A stretch of DNA of 64,000 bases from Hoeflea_A sp039025395 (GTDB lineage Bacteria > Pseudomonadota > Alphaproteobacteria > Rhizobiales > Rhizobiaceae), in assembly GCA_039025395.1 (NCBI GenBank), contig JBCCOK010000005.1, positions 60,021-124,020 of the forward strand, given 5' to 3'. Position 1 is the stretch's first letter. The number at the start of each line of letters is the position of its first letter. The position numbers and the translations under genes are program-made. Below are positions 43,370 to 52,945 of the stretch, piece by piece. A model generated the notes under the pieces. It saw only the letters and a list, made by a program, of their open reading frames with translations, was not told where the DNA came from and searched no databases.

Positions 43370-44011
43370 ATGTATTTTGTTCCCGATCTACAGGTACTGG
43401 TGGCATTTTCCGTCGCTTGCGTCGTTCTTGCCGCAACGCCCGGCCCCGATATGACGCTTTACGTCGGTCGCGCACTGTCGGAAGGGCGCGCGGCGGGTCT
43501 CGCCGTCCTCGCCGGAACGATGGTCGGCATTGCCGTCCATACGGTTCTGGTCGCCTTCGGCATATCGGCCCTTGTCGTTGCCTCGCCGACGGCCTTCGCA
43601 ATTCTCAAGACGGGCGGCGCAGCCTATCTGTTCTGGTTGGCGGTTCAGGCTTTGCGCGTCGGCTCGACCTTTCGCCCGCGTACGATCGCCGACCGTCGCA
43701 GGACGCTGTACCAGAACTGGAGCCACGGGCTTGCGGTCAACTTGCTCAATCCCAAGGTCATCATGTTCTTCATGACATTCCTGCCGCAATTCGTATCGGC
43801 GGATGATCCCGATATCGGCGCGAAACTTCTGTTTCTGGGTCTTTACTACAATCTGATTTCTCTGCCGTTCGTCGTGCCAATGATATTGGCCGCCGACCGT
43901 CTCGCGATGTGGCTCAAATCCAATCCAAGGATCCTGCGCGGGATCGACTACTGCTTTTCAGCCATATTTTCCATATTCGCGGTGCGGATCCTGTTGCTGG
44001 AAGCGAAATAG
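43370..44011 (+). CDS. LysE/RhtB-family amino-acid exporter
   Basis: A 213-residue inner-membrane protein with six helices. TPGPDMTLYVGRALSEGRAAG is the LysE/RhtB signature, and the NWSHGLAVNLLNPKVIMFFM block is conserved. Exported substrate is probably a neutral or basic amino acid. Divergent orientation from argG is suggestive but does not establish arginine export. ATG 43370 is used; an opening at 43313 lacks a ribosome-binding site. It is convergent with the small membrane protein gene. Confidence 0.92.
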   Translation: MYFVPDLQVLVAFSVACVVLAATPGPDMTLYVGRALSEGRAAGLAVLAGTMVGIAVHTVLVAFGISALVVASPTAFAILKTGGAAYLFWLAVQALRVGSTFRPRTIADRRRTLYQNWSHGLAVNLLNPKVIMFFMTFLPQFVSADDPDIGAKLLFLGLYYNLISLPFVVPMILAADRLAMWLKSNPRILRGIDYCFSAIFSIFAVRILLLEAK

Positions 44012-44038
44012 GGCAGGTCAGCCGGGCATCGGAAGCCT

Positions 44039-44491
44039 TTAACCCTGGTTCGGCAGCCAGTTTCCGGCATTGCGGCCTGCGACGATCCAATAGGTCAGAC
44101 CACCGATCATGCCGGTGGCGATGCCCATGGCAAGAAACGGGGTTTCGGAGGGTTCGCCGCTGCCTTGAAACACCGTGAGCGCCAGTGGCACGACTGCGGC
44201 AATGGCGCCGCCGGCCAAGGCGTAGAAGAGCCAGCCGCGGCGCGCGGTGAATTCGCTGTACAGGATGATCACGATCGCCGGAAAAAAAGCCACATAGCCG
44301 GCGAGGCTCGAAAAGAGGATCGTGGCGCCGATGATCCAGCCGCCGAAACCGGCATCCGAAATCTGTGCCGCCTCTGGAGGCGTGACCATTCGGGTCAAAA
44401 AGACGAGCGAAATTCCGGCGGCAATTGACGCAGCGATAAAACCGATGGTGATCATGACAAGGCGCAGAAAAAAAAGTACAAAACGGTCCAC
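44039..44491 (-). CDS. small membrane protein, unknown function
   Basis: A 150-residue protein with four hydrophobic helices (about 11-34, 48-66, 70-95 and 115-135). No family is recognised with confidence. The frame continues upstream into rlmN, so the start is set at GTG 44491 (MDRFVLFFLRLVMITIGF) with GGAGAC upstream; ATG 44455 is an alternative. It lies 47 bp after rlmN on the same strand and could be cotranscribed with it, as are unnamed membrane proteins beside rlmN in related genomes. Confidence 0.75.
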   Translation of the reverse strand: MDRFVLFFLRLVMITIGFIAASIAAGISLVFLTRMVTPPEAAQISDAGFGGWIIGATILFSSLAGYVAFFPAIVIILYSEFTARRGWLFYALAGGAIAAVVPLALTVFQGSGEPSETPFLAMGIATGMIGGLTYWIVAGRNAGNWLPNQG

Positions 44492-44538
44492 TTGGCCGCC
44501 GTCTCCCCTGATTTTGCGGCGCAAGGCGAGGGCCGGGC

Positions 44539-45783
44539 TTAAGAGCGGGCCATCGTGTCCATGCGAGCCGCCTCGAGCGCCATGCGCTGTTTCTTGCGCA
44601 ACCGTTCCGATTGCGATTTGAGCTGTCCGCAGGCGGCCAGAATATCGCGGCCGCGCGGCATCCGAACGGGCGATGCATAGCCGGCGCGGTTGATAAAGTC
44701 GGCAAATTTTCCAATCTGCTCCGGATCCGAGCACCGATAGTCGTTGCCGGGCCACGGGTTGAAAGGGATCAGGTTGATCTTGGCTGGAATGCCGTCGAGC
44801 AACCGCACAAGGTCGCGCGCGTCCTCAAGGCTGTCATTGACGTCCTTCAGCATGACATATTCGAAGGTAATGCGCCGCGCGTTGGAAAGGCCGGGATAGT
44901 CACGGCAGGCCTGCAGCAGTTCTGAAATGGGATATTTGCGGTTGATCGGGACCAGTTGGTTGCGCAGGTCGTCGCGCACGGCGTGCAGCGAGATCGCCAG
45001 CAACACACCGATTTCACCGCCGGTGCGATGAATTTCCGGAACCACACCGGATGTTGAAAGGGTGATGCGCCTTTTCGACAGTGACAGGCCCTCGCGGTCC
45101 GAGGCAATCAGGAGAGCGGTCTTCACGTTTTCGAAATTGTAGAGCGGTTCGCCCATGCCCATCATGACGATATTGGAAATCTTGCGGCTTTGAGCAGGTA
45201 CAATGCTCCCCTGTGGTGTGCCTTTTGCAGGGAAATCACCGAGCCGGTCACGGGCAAGCAGGAACTGTGAGAGAATCTCTTCAGCCGTCAGGTTGCGGAC
45301 GAGTTTCTGGGTGCCGGTGTGGCAAAAGGAACAGTTCAGGGTGCAACCGACCTGACTGGATATGCACAATGTGCCGCGGCCCTCTTCGGGGATATAGACC
45401 GTTTCGATGTCCACCGGTCGCCCGGCACCGCGCGGCGGAAAGCGCAGGAGCCATTTACGCGTACCGTCTTGCGATATGCTCTCTTCAACAATGCGCGGAC
45501 GGGCGATCGTGTAGTGCGCTTGCAGCGCCTCGCGCAGATGCGCCGAAATATCCGCCATGTCGGCAAAGCGGGACACGCCACGCACATAAAGCCAGTGCCA
45601 GAGTTGGCGTACGCGTCCCGGTATTCGGCGCTCGGTGACACCAGCGAGTCGCAGTGCGTCGGCCAGCTCTTCACGTGGCATACCGATAAGCGACGGTTTC
45701 GGGGATGCGCCAGACGGCGCTGCAGGCTGCGCAGCGGGTATCATACCGCTTTCGATCGCTGTTGAATTCATTGCAACGGGCAT
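44539..45783 (-). CDS. rlmN: dual-specificity 23S rRNA/tRNA (adenine-C2)-methyltransferase
   Basis: A 414-residue radical SAM enzyme methylating C2 of A2503 in 23S rRNA and A37 in some tRNAs. The cluster motif CTLNCSFC places cysteines at 147, 151 and 154 from the chosen start. SNIVMMGMGEPLYNFENV and PWPGNDYRCSDPEQI are also conserved. The start is taken as ATG 45783; ATG 45771 (MNSTAIES) is possible and neither has a strong ribosome-binding site. Confidence 0.95.
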   Translation of the reverse strand: MPVAMNSTAIESGMIPAAQPAAPSGASPKPSLIGMPREELADALRLAGVTERRIPGRVRQLWHWLYVRGVSRFADMADISAHLREALQAHYTIARPRIVEESISQDGTRKWLLRFPPRGAGRPVDIETVYIPEEGRGTLCISSQVGCTLNCSFCHTGTQKLVRNLTAEEILSQFLLARDRLGDFPAKGTPQGSIVPAQSRKISNIVMMGMGEPLYNFENVKTALLIASDREGLSLSKRRITLSTSGVVPEIHRTGGEIGVLLAISLHAVRDDLRNQLVPINRKYPISELLQACRDYPGLSNARRITFEYVMLKDVNDSLEDARDLVRLLDGIPAKINLIPFNPWPGNDYRCSDPEQIGKFADFINRAGYASPVRMPRGRDILAACGQLKSQSERLRKKQRMALEAARMDTMARS

Positions 45784-45889
45784 CGGGGCGCACCTTCGCT
45801 GAGCTTTGTCATGGCGCTCTATCATTAATCGCCGCCGGGGTCACGGCGCGAGATGCAGATCGGATTACCGGTTTTACGCAGACCAATGT

Positions 45890-45913
45890 AAAAGGCCGGC
45901 GAAGGGCCGGCCT
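45890..45913 (-). terminator. rho-independent terminator of the IalB-family gene
   Basis: On the minus strand GGCCGGC (45912-45906) and GCCGGCC (45900-45894) form a 7-bp stem with a 5-base loop, followed by TTTT (45893-45890). It begins 25 bp after the IalB stop and precedes rlmN. Confidence 0.85.
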
Positions 45914-45937
45914 CTTCTTATGCAAAGTGGAAATCGC

Positions 45938-46441
45938 CTAACGGCAGTTTTGAATTTCGTTCAATGCCGCGGTTACGCCCGAAAGCGAAAACGTATAGGT
46001 GGTGTTCGTTCCCCGCCGCGATGTTGCCTGGACCGTCATCGTTGAACCGGCGCGCATGGCGCTGACCAGTGCAGGCTCTTCGGCTGCGTTTTCAACCCAA
46101 GCCGAGTCGCCCTTGGTAAAAAGCACATAGTTCCGGCCGTCGACCGTCACCGTTACCTTCGATGATTCCTGCAAGGGATAGCCCATCATCGCCTGCGGCT
46201 CGTAGCTGACATTCTGGCCAGGGCGCTGCGAAATCAGGAAGAAGATATCTCCGTGATCAACGTTGGTCGGTTCTTTCCGCGTCGGCAGCGAAAGGATGTA
46301 ACAGACCTTGCCTGTGGGCGCGTTATAGGAATAGGCACCCCAGGCATTGAACTGGCTGATACGGGTCGGAGATTGGGCAAAAGCGGCGCCTGCCATAACG
46401 ATCGACAGGACAAGTGCGGGCACGAATTTCTTCAAAACCAT
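45938..46441 (-). CDS. invasion-associated locus B (IalB)-family secreted protein
   Basis: A 167-residue periplasmic protein. The signal peptide (KKFVPALVLSIVMAGAAFAQ) ends near residue 23. The mature part has the IalB pattern WGAYSYNAPTGKVCYILSLP and later GRNYVLFTKGDSAWVENA. Family members are numerous in Rhizobiales; IalB itself aids erythrocyte invasion in Bartonella, but most homologues have no known role and are not virulence factors. ATG 46441 has AGG upstream. A terminator follows. Confidence 0.88.
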   Translation of the reverse strand: MVLKKFVPALVLSIVMAGAAFAQSPTRISQFNAWGAYSYNAPTGKVCYILSLPTRKEPTNVDHGDIFFLISQRPGQNVSYEPQAMMGYPLQESSKVTVTVDGRNYVLFTKGDSAWVENAAEEPALVSAMRAGSTMTVQATSRRGTNTTYTFSLSGVTAALNEIQNCR

Positions 46442-46509
46442 AGTAAACCTACCGGTTGTCTCAATGGCCTCTTTGATGAGGGCCTTGCCTTGAACATGCT
46501 GGTTTGGCA

Positions 46510-46528
46510 GCAATTTGTCTTAAATTGC
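46510..46528. repeat. 7-bp inverted repeat upstream of the IalB-family gene
   Basis: GCAATTT (46510-46516) and AAATTGC (46522-46528) enclose GTCTT. It lies 69 bp upstream of the start of the IalB-family gene in an AT-rich region, a suitable place for an operator or promoter. Its short arms give little statistical weight. The remaining 46442-46713 region shows no gene. Confidence 0.35.
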
Positions 46529-46713
46529 ATAATTTTCGGTTACCAAACCGTCAAGATAGTTGCCAAATTGCATCCATCAACTCTCGGTTTGACGTGACGG
46601 TTGCATTCAGCCCGCCCCTGCATATCGTACTGATAGCCGGGTGTACTATAGTTTGTAGTGCAGTGAGGGATCAATTGGGGCGGAATCAATCGCGGCGCGA
46701 GCAAGAGCATCGC

Positions 46714-47115
46714 CTAGGTTGCGTCGGTCTCGGTTTGACCATCGAACTCCGCATCGCTGAGTGCCTCCCTCGCGGCTGCATAGTGCGCCGGAGTGATGTG
46801 CGCCCGCATCATGGCAAGAACCGCCGTCAGAACTGCGACATCATCGGAAAAGCCGACAAATGCGAGAAAATCCGGAAGCGTGTCGAGCGGAAAAACGAAA
46901 TAAGCCAGCGCTGCGAGCAAAATACCGCGGACGCGGTGCGGTGTGTGGAGATCGAAGGCGCAATAGTAGGCGGCCACGACGTCTTCCATAAGCGGAACTT
47001 GTCGTGCGGCGCGACGTAGTGTCTTCCAGAATTTCGCACGAACCCTGTCTTCGCGCTCGGCGCGCGTATCGTCATCGCCGGGCTCGAGGATCTCGCCGAT
47101 CTTCACCTCATCCAA
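46714..47115 (-). CDS. YkvA-family (DUF1232) protein
   Basis: A 133-residue membrane-associated protein. DLHTPHRVRGILLAALAYFVFPLDTLPDFLAFVGFSDDVAVL covers the whole DUF1232 domain (I note its pattern, with the conserved FPLDTLPDF and SDD). One hydrophobic helix is embedded. The function is unknown. ATG 47115 is the start. It lies 150 bp downstream of thpR on the same strand. Confidence 0.9.
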   Translation of the reverse strand: MDEVKIGEILEPGDDDTRAEREDRVRAKFWKTLRRAARQVPLMEDVVAAYYCAFDLHTPHRVRGILLAALAYFVFPLDTLPDFLAFVGFSDDVAVLTAVLAMMRAHITPAHYAAAREALSDAEFDGQTETDAT

Positions 47116-47265
47116 AAGGCAACTCCTCTTTGTGCAAGGCTTCGTTGCTCGACATCAAGATATGGTGGTTTATGGGGCTGATATCAAGTTTGCAGCATAC
47201 CTCTCGCTGGTCCCTATGCCGGTCGCCCTCTCAGGCGCTCTCGTGTCTCGCCCTCATCTGCCCCG

Positions 47266-47856
47266 TCAGCGCCCGCCGGTCGATCGCGACAGGGGCTGGG
47301 CAGCCTGATGCGGGCGATGCTCTCCCGTCAGCGTGTAAATTTCTTCGGTCACATAGGGCCCGCCGCCGACCGATTCGCGCGACGACAAAAGGACAAAGCG
47401 CGAAAGATGGAAGGTGTCGGTGAAAAAATTGCCGCGTGCTGAAAGGTAACTGACAACGTCATCGACACGCGCACCGCGCAGCCGGGCCAGTGTGACATGG
47501 GGTGTGAATTTGCGCGGATCGGGCCGCAGCTGCAGCCTTTGGCAGATGCGCTCAATCTCCGCCTGCAGGGCAATCAGATCCGGCGATGCGGAAACACCAG
47601 CCCAAATGGAGTGGGGCTTTTTGGATCCGAAGGAACCGAGGCCCACAAGCGAAAGGTTGAAAGCAGGGCGGCGAACGCGGTCCAGCGCGTTGACCAGTTC
47701 ATCGGCGGTCGGTGCGTCCACGTCACCAATGAAGCGCAGCGTCAAGTGATAGTTTTCGACGTCGATCCAGCGAGCGCCGTGCAATCCGCCGCGCAACAGT
47801 GAGAGGCTTAATGTGGCTTCACGTGGTATCTCGAGGGCAACAAACAAACGCGGCAT
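47266..47856 (-). CDS. thpR: RNA 2',3'-cyclic phosphodiesterase
   Basis: A 196-residue 2H phosphoesterase. The two catalytic tetrapeptides are HLTL (His37) and HVTL (His120), with LRFIGDVD after the first. It opens 2',3'-cyclic phosphates to 2'-phosphates and is also called 2'-5' RNA ligase. The frame opens at 47916, but ATG 47856 (MPRLFVALEIP) is the standard start. It is a single gene. Confidence 0.93.
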   Translation of the reverse strand: MPRLFVALEIPREATLSLSLLRGGLHGARWIDVENYHLTLRFIGDVDAPTADELVNALDRVRRPAFNLSLVGLGSFGSKKPHSIWAGVSASPDLIALQAEIERICQRLQLRPDPRKFTPHVTLARLRGARVDDVVSYLSARGNFFTDTFHLSRFVLLSSRESVGGGPYVTEEIYTLTGEHRPHQAAQPLSRSTGGR

Positions 47857-48004
47857 GGCAGCCTCCCCGATTCGTCTATGCGGCTTCAGCGAATCATGAG
47901 TTTTGTCCGAGGGCAAGACCCGTTATCGCCTTATTCCGAGTTTCAGGTTATATGCAATGTAAGTGATTGCAAATCTTGTTGATTCAGCTGTGACTGGTTT
48001 TCCC

Positions 48005-48655
48005 TTACTCGTCCACTTTGACAGATATATCGCTGACGAATGCCTCGGCAACTGGTAAAAAGCGAGAGACCATAACGGTAACGCCGTCGGCATTCGGGTG
48101 GATGCCGTCGCCGATGTCGAGTTCGGGATTCAAGGCCACGCCGTCGAGGAAAAACGGGTAAAGAGGGACACCGTGCTGTTTTGCGAGTTCAGAAAAAAGG
48201 CCGTTGAAATTCTCGCCATAGTCGGCACCCATGTTGGGTGGCGCCATCATCCCGATGAGAAGCACCGCTATGCCGCGGTCTTTCAGCCTGGTTATGATTT
48301 CATCAATATTCTGTTTTGTCTGTTCGGGGCTGATGCCGCGCAGCGCGTCATTGCCGCCGAGTTCGACAAGTACGCCGTCAGTGCCATCGGGAACCGACCA
48401 GTCCAGCCGCGCGAGACCGCCGCTCGACGTATCGCCCGAAACGCCCGCGTTGGCGATCGAAACATCATAACCCTTGTCCCTCAGTGCAGTTTCCAGCCGC
48501 GCAGGAAAGGCGTCGTCGGGTGGCAGTTCAAAGCCCGCCATCAGGCTGTCGCCAAGACCCACAATGTTGATCGTTTCAGCCCGGACAGCGGTAACCTGTG
48601 CCAGCGCAAGACCGCAAAAAACAACGAAAATTCCATATGCGGCTTTAATTTTCAT
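48005..48655 (-). CDS. tesA: periplasmic arylesterase/thioesterase TesA-like
   Basis: A 216-residue SGNH hydrolase with a signal peptide (cleavage after AVRA, residue 26). Catalytic Ser37 is in GLGDSLMAGF, the Gly and Asn oxyanion residues in SGDTSSGGLARL and ELGGNDALRG, and Asp/His in GDGIHPNADG. It is divergent from ybbA-ybbP, the conserved arrangement of E. coli, where TesA works with that transporter. ATG 48655 has AGGGA upstream. The frame extends further but is not coding there. Confidence 0.93.
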   Translation of the reverse strand: MKIKAAYGIFVVFCGLALAQVTAVRAETINIVGLGDSLMAGFELPPDDAFPARLETALRDKGYDVSIANAGVSGDTSSGGLARLDWSVPDGTDGVLVELGGNDALRGISPEQTKQNIDEIITRLKDRGIAVLLIGMMAPPNMGADYGENFNGLFSELAKQHGVPLYPFFLDGVALNPELDIGDGIHPNADGVTVMVSRFLPVAEAFVSDISVKVDE

Positions 48656-48736
48656 GGGTAGTTCCCTAAATCCGACTGAGTCCGAGGGGCGGAACGGCAG
48701 ATTGACTGCCGTCACAACATATAGTGAGCGGTTGCC

Positions 48737-49444
48737 GTGACGAAACCGATAATCGAATTGAAGAAGGCCGATCTGACGCTCGGAGAGGGCGCTTCGTGCG
48801 TTCATGTCCTCAAGCAGATGGATCTGACCGTCATGACCGGTGAATCCGTCGGTATCGTCGGTCCGTCCGGTTCGGGCAAATCAACGCTGCTGATGGTGAT
48901 GGCGGGCCTCGAAAAAATCGATTCTGGCGAGATTTATATCTCCGGTGAGCCAATACACTCGATGAGTGAAGATGACGTTGCGGATTTTCGAGGCCGCAAT
49001 GTCGGCATTGTGTTTCAGTCTTTCCACCTTATCCCGAATATGACGGCACTTGAGAACGTGGCAGTGCCGCTGGAACTGGCGGGGCGGGCGGATGCATTCG
49101 CCATTGCCCGCGACGAACTGGCCGCTGTGGGCCTTGCAGAAAGGCTTACCCATTACCCGGGAGAGCTGTCGGGCGGGGAACAGCAACGCGTTGCCATTGC
49201 GCGGGCGCTGGCGCCCCACCCGGCGATGCTGATCGCCGACGAACCAACAGGCAACCTCGACACGGATACGGGCGGCCAAATCGCCGATCTGCTCTTCAAG
49301 GAGCGCGCCGAACGGTCGATGACGCTCCTACTTGTTACCCACGATCAGAAGCTGGCGGCGCGATGCGAACGCCAGGTTCGTGTCCGTTCCGGCGAAATTA
49401 TCGGAGAAGGTGAAGACAGCAGCAAAGAGGCGGCGGTCGCGTGA
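48737..49444 (+). CDS. ybbA: ABC transporter ATP-binding protein YbbA
   Basis: A 235-residue LolD/MacB-type ATPase. Walker A is GPSGSGKST (residues 42-50), signature LSGGEQQRVAIARAL, Walker B MLIADEPTGNLD. It energises the FtsX-type permease encoded next; the genes overlap (GTGA). Type VII ABC systems of this kind act as mechanotransmitters rather than conventional importers. The start codon is GTG 48737. The arrangement with tesA supports a role in handling lipids or other hydrophobic compounds. Confidence 0.94.
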   Translation: MTKPIIELKKADLTLGEGASCVHVLKQMDLTVMTGESVGIVGPSGSGKSTLLMVMAGLEKIDSGEIYISGEPIHSMSEDDVADFRGRNVGIVFQSFHLIPNMTALENVAVPLELAGRADAFAIARDELAAVGLAERLTHYPGELSGGEQQRVAIARALAPHPAMLIADEPTGNLDTDTGGQIADLLFKERAERSMTLLLVTHDQKLAARCERQVRVRSGEIIGEGEDSSKEAAVA

Positions 49445-52014
49445 GCGATGCGGCGCAAAGCAAAATGTCGCGCGTGGCGGAACTGAAGCTCGCGCTGCGC
49501 CTCGCTTTACGTGAAATGCGGGGCGGATTGTACGGCTTCTACATCTTCCTTGCCTGTATTGCTCTCGGCACGGCGGCCATTGCCGGCGTCAACTCGGTGG
49601 CCCGGTCCATCACGTCAGCGATCACTGAAGAAGGGCAGTCTATTCTCGGCGGCGACGTTCGCTTCGAGCTGCAGAACCGGGCAGCGGATCCTGACGAACT
49701 GGCATTCCTCGATCGTCAGGGAACGCTCACGCAAACGGTCGGGCTACGATCCATGACGCGCCTGCCGGACGGGTCCGACCAGACATTGGTTGAAGCCAAG
49801 GCGGTGGACCCGCGTTATCCTCTCTACGGCGCCCTGCTGACGACACCGCCGCTCGGTTTCGATGCACTCTTCAGCGCTAAGGATGGCGAATACGGCGTGG
49901 CAGTTGCTCCACTGCTCCTGGACAGGCTTGGCGTCAATGTGGGCGATCGTGTGCTTCTCGGCAATGCTCAGTTCGAGATCCGTGCGGTCATCGACAGTGA
50001 GCCGGATGCTCTTTCCGATGGTTTCGGTTTTGCGCCCCGCCTTTTGTTTTCCCGTGGCGGTCTTGCGGCTTCGGGTCTGGTGCAGGTCGGCAGCCTGGTC
50101 GAGTATGCTTATAAGATCAGGCTTGCGCCGGGTGCAAGCGATGCGGCGATCCGGCAGTTGCGGCAGGCTGCCGATGCCGAATTTCCGGCAGCCGGCTGGT
50201 CGTTCCGCAGCCGCAGCAACGCAGCGCCGGCGCTTAGCGCCAATATTGTGCGGTTTTCGCAGTTTCTGACCCTTGTCGGCTTGACGGCACTGATTGTCGG
50301 CGGTGTCGGTGTCGCCAATGCGGTGCGCGCCTATCTGGATTCGAAGCGCAGTGTCATCGCCACATTCAAGTGCCTGGGCGCATCCGGCGGCTTCGTGTTC
50401 TCCGTCTATCTCATACAGATCATGATCATAACGACGATCGGAATCGCGTTCGGGCTGGTGCTCGGTGCGCTGATGCCTGTTCTCGCGTCGATTGCATTGT
50501 CAGAGTTCCTGCCAGTTTCGTCCGATGTCGTGCTTTTCCCGGGCGCGCTGTTGTTTGCGGCGGTTTTTGGATATGTCACCGCCCTGGCGTTTGCCATTCT
50601 GCCGCTGGGCCGCAGCCGGGACGTGCCGGCGACCGCCCTCTTTCGTGAGCAGGGTTTTGATGCTGCAGGTCTGCCAAAGCCGCTGTACCTGTTTGCAGCC
50701 ACCGTTCTGGTCGTCGTGCTCGCGTCTCTGGCGATTTTCACCTCCTATGACCGCTTCATCGCAACGGTTTTTATCGGCGGTATCGCTTTCGCGTTCGTTA
50801 TTTTGCGGCTTGTATCAGCGCTGATCGAATATCTCGCGCGCCGGGCTCCTGCGGTCCATTCGACGCCGCTCAGACTGGCGATCGGCAATATCCATCGTCC
50901 CGGATCGCTGACGCCGTCCGTCGTGCTTTCGCTTGGTCTTGGCCTTGCACTGCTGGTTACTCTGGCGCTGATCGACGGAAACCTGCGGCGCGAAATTGCC
51001 GGCAGCCTGCCGGAACGGGCCCCGGATTTCTTTTTCGTTGATGTGCAGAGCAGCGAAATCGACGCGTTTACGCAGCTCGTCCGGGAGAAATCGCCGGATG
51101 GCAAGATCGTTAGCGTGCCGATGCTGCGGGGCAGGATCGCGGAGTTCAATGGCGTCGATGTGCGCGAAATCAACGTGCCGCCGGAAGGGCGATGGGTCTT
51201 GCGCGGCGACCGCGGCATTACCTACGCCGAAAATGTGCCCGGTAGCTCGGTTTTGACCGAGGGGGAATGGTGGCCCAGCGACTATTCAGGCGAACCGCTG
51301 GTGTCGTTTTCGGCCGATGAGGGCGGCGAACTGGGCCTTAAACTGGGCGACCTTGTGACGGTCAATGTGCTTGGCCGCAACATAACCGCGCGTATCGCAA
51401 GTTTCCGTCAGGTGGAATGGGAATCGCTGTCGATCAATTTCGTCATGGTGTTTTCACCGAATACCTTTGCCGGCGCTCCGCATGCATGGCTTTCGACGCT
51501 GAGCGACCCGGACGCCAATTCGGCGGAGGAGGGTGAGGTGCTGCGCGCCGTCACCAATGCTTTTCCCACCGTTACGAGTGTGCGTGTCAAGGATGCCATT
51601 GACGTCGTCAACCGACTCGTCGGCCAGCTTGCCACTGCGATCCGGGCCGCCGCTGCAGTTGCTCTCATCGCTTCGGTTCTGGTCCTTGCGGGAGCGCTTG
51701 CCGCGGGCAACAGGGCCCGTGCGCACGATGCCGTGGTGTTGAAAACGCTCGGGGCAACGCGGCGCACGCTGATCAGGGCGTTTTCCTATGAGTATCTCAT
51801 TCTCGGCCTCGCCACGGCGATCTTTGCGCTGTTTGCCGGCGGGGTTGCCGCATGGTTTGTTGTTTCACGCATTATGACTCTGCCGTCGCAATTTCTCCCC
51901 GACGTCGCGGTTTTGACGGTGGTTGCCGCGCTTGTCGTCACAGTTGGCATCGGAATGGTGGGCACATGGCGGGTGCTCGGGCAGAAAGCTGCGCCAATTC
52001 TTCGAAATCTGTAA
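49441..52014 (+). CDS. ybbP: FtsX/MacB-type ABC permease YbbP
   Basis: An 857-residue permease with ten predicted transmembrane helices in a 1+3, then further 3+3 pattern. The first is GLYGFYIFLACIALGTAAIAG, followed by a large periplasmic domain (about residues 50-255), two FtsX cores (about 260-430 and 720-857) and a second periplasmic domain between. The start GTG overlaps the ybbA stop. It belongs to the YbbP group, which lacks the MacB pump domain proper. With YbbA and periplasmic TesA it may extract hydrophobic esters from the inner membrane. Confidence 0.93.
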   Translation: MSDAAQSKMSRVAELKLALRLALREMRGGLYGFYIFLACIALGTAAIAGVNSVARSITSAITEEGQSILGGDVRFELQNRAADPDELAFLDRQGTLTQTVGLRSMTRLPDGSDQTLVEAKAVDPRYPLYGALLTTPPLGFDALFSAKDGEYGVAVAPLLLDRLGVNVGDRVLLGNAQFEIRAVIDSEPDALSDGFGFAPRLLFSRGGLAASGLVQVGSLVEYAYKIRLAPGASDAAIRQLRQAADAEFPAAGWSFRSRSNAAPALSANIVRFSQFLTLVGLTALIVGGVGVANAVRAYLDSKRSVIATFKCLGASGGFVFSVYLIQIMIITTIGIAFGLVLGALMPVLASIALSEFLPVSSDVVLFPGALLFAAVFGYVTALAFAILPLGRSRDVPATALFREQGFDAAGLPKPLYLFAATVLVVVLASLAIFTSYDRFIATVFIGGIAFAFVILRLVSALIEYLARRAPAVHSTPLRLAIGNIHRPGSLTPSVVLSLGLGLALLVTLALIDGNLRREIAGSLPERAPDFFFVDVQSSEIDAFTQLVREKSPDGKIVSVPMLRGRIAEFNGVDVREINVPPEGRWVLRGDRGITYAENVPGSSVLTEGEWWPSDYSGEPLVSFSADEGGELGLKLGDLVTVNVLGRNITARIASFRQVEWESLSINFVMVFSPNTFAGAPHAWLSTLSDPDANSAEEGEVLRAVTNAFPTVTSVRVKDAIDVVNRLVGQLATAIRAAAAVALIASVLVLAGALAAGNRARAHDAVVLKTLGATRRTLIRAFSYEYLILGLATAIFALFAGGVAAWFVVSRIMTLPSQFLPDVAVLTVVAALVVTVGIGMVGTWRVLGQKAAPILRNL

Positions 52015-52190
52015 AGCGCGAGGCGCAGCAGGCATTAACGGTCCGTTCGCAAAACGACGAAAGATCGAAAAAATCGACAATACAGGTCTTGTCGTCGCGG
52101 TTTTGATTCATCATATTCAACCCAACCGCGCCCTCTTTGTGCAGAATTGGGTGCGTTATCGCATGAACCGAGGCTATTTGAGAGGTGAAT

Positions 52191-52925
52191 ATGGCTGATC
52201 TTCGTGATTACCAGGTGCGCAACCAGCAGGTTGGTACGCAGGCTGGTGCTGCGATTGATGAGGGCCTGCGGTCTTACATGCTGCGGGTCTACAACCTGAT
52301 GGCGATGGGCCTGGCAATTACGGGTGTGGCCTCGTATGGCACATATCTGATGGCTGCCAACAATCCGGCTTTCGCGCAGGTACTTTACGGAAGCCCGTTG
52401 CGGTGGGTCGTTATGCTGGCACCGCTTGCAATGGTGTTTTTCCTGAGCTTTCGCGTCAATAAAATGAGCGTGAGTGCTGCGCAAACCACATTCTGGGCCT
52501 TTTCTGCACTGATGGGATTGTCGCTGTCGTCGATCTTTATCGTGTTTACAGGCCAGAGCATCGTCCAGACTTTCTTCATCACGGCTGCTTCTTTCGGGGC
52601 GCTGTCGCTTTGGGGTTACACGACCAAGCGTGACCTTTCGGGAATGGGATCTTTCCTGTTCATGGGTCTGATTGGAATCATCATCGCGATGCTGGTCAAT
52701 ATCTTCCTGCAGTCATCTGCGCTGCAGTTTGCGATCTCCGCGATCGGTGTACTGGTGTTTGCCGGCTTGACGGCCTACGACACACAGCAGATCAAGGAAA
52801 TGTATTATGAAGGCGATAGCGCTGTTGCCGCCGGCCGCAAGGCGATCATGGGCGCGTTGCGTCTGTATCTCGACTTCATCAACCTGTTCCTTTTCCTGCT
52901 GCAGTTCCTCGGGAACCGCGAGTAG
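52191..52925 (+). CDS. Bax inhibitor-1/YccA-family membrane protein
   Basis: A 244-residue protein with seven hydrophobic helices. Characteristic elements are YMLRVYNLMAMGLAITGV, SSIFIVFTGQSIVQTFFITA, GLTAYDTQQIKEMY and the C-terminal ALRLYLDFINLFLFLLQFLG. In bacteria YccA modulates FtsH, and BsYetJ is a calcium leak channel. ATG 52191 follows GAGGTG; a GTG at 52185 is less likely. A strong terminator follows 20 bp after the stop. Confidence 0.94.
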   Translation: MADLRDYQVRNQQVGTQAGAAIDEGLRSYMLRVYNLMAMGLAITGVASYGTYLMAANNPAFAQVLYGSPLRWVVMLAPLAMVFFLSFRVNKMSVSAAQTTFWAFSALMGLSLSSIFIVFTGQSIVQTFFITAASFGALSLWGYTTKRDLSGMGSFLFMGLIGIIIAMLVNIFLQSSALQFAISAIGVLVFAGLTAYDTQQIKEMYYEGDSAVAAGRKAIMGALRLYLDFINLFLFLLQFLGNRE

Positions 52926-52945
52926 AGCAAAAGCCAAGTGAAGAC

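Noticed and set aside
45938..46441. IalB-family gene as a virulence factor
   Set aside because: The family is abundant in free-living Rhizobiales; virulence is shown only for Bartonella IalB.
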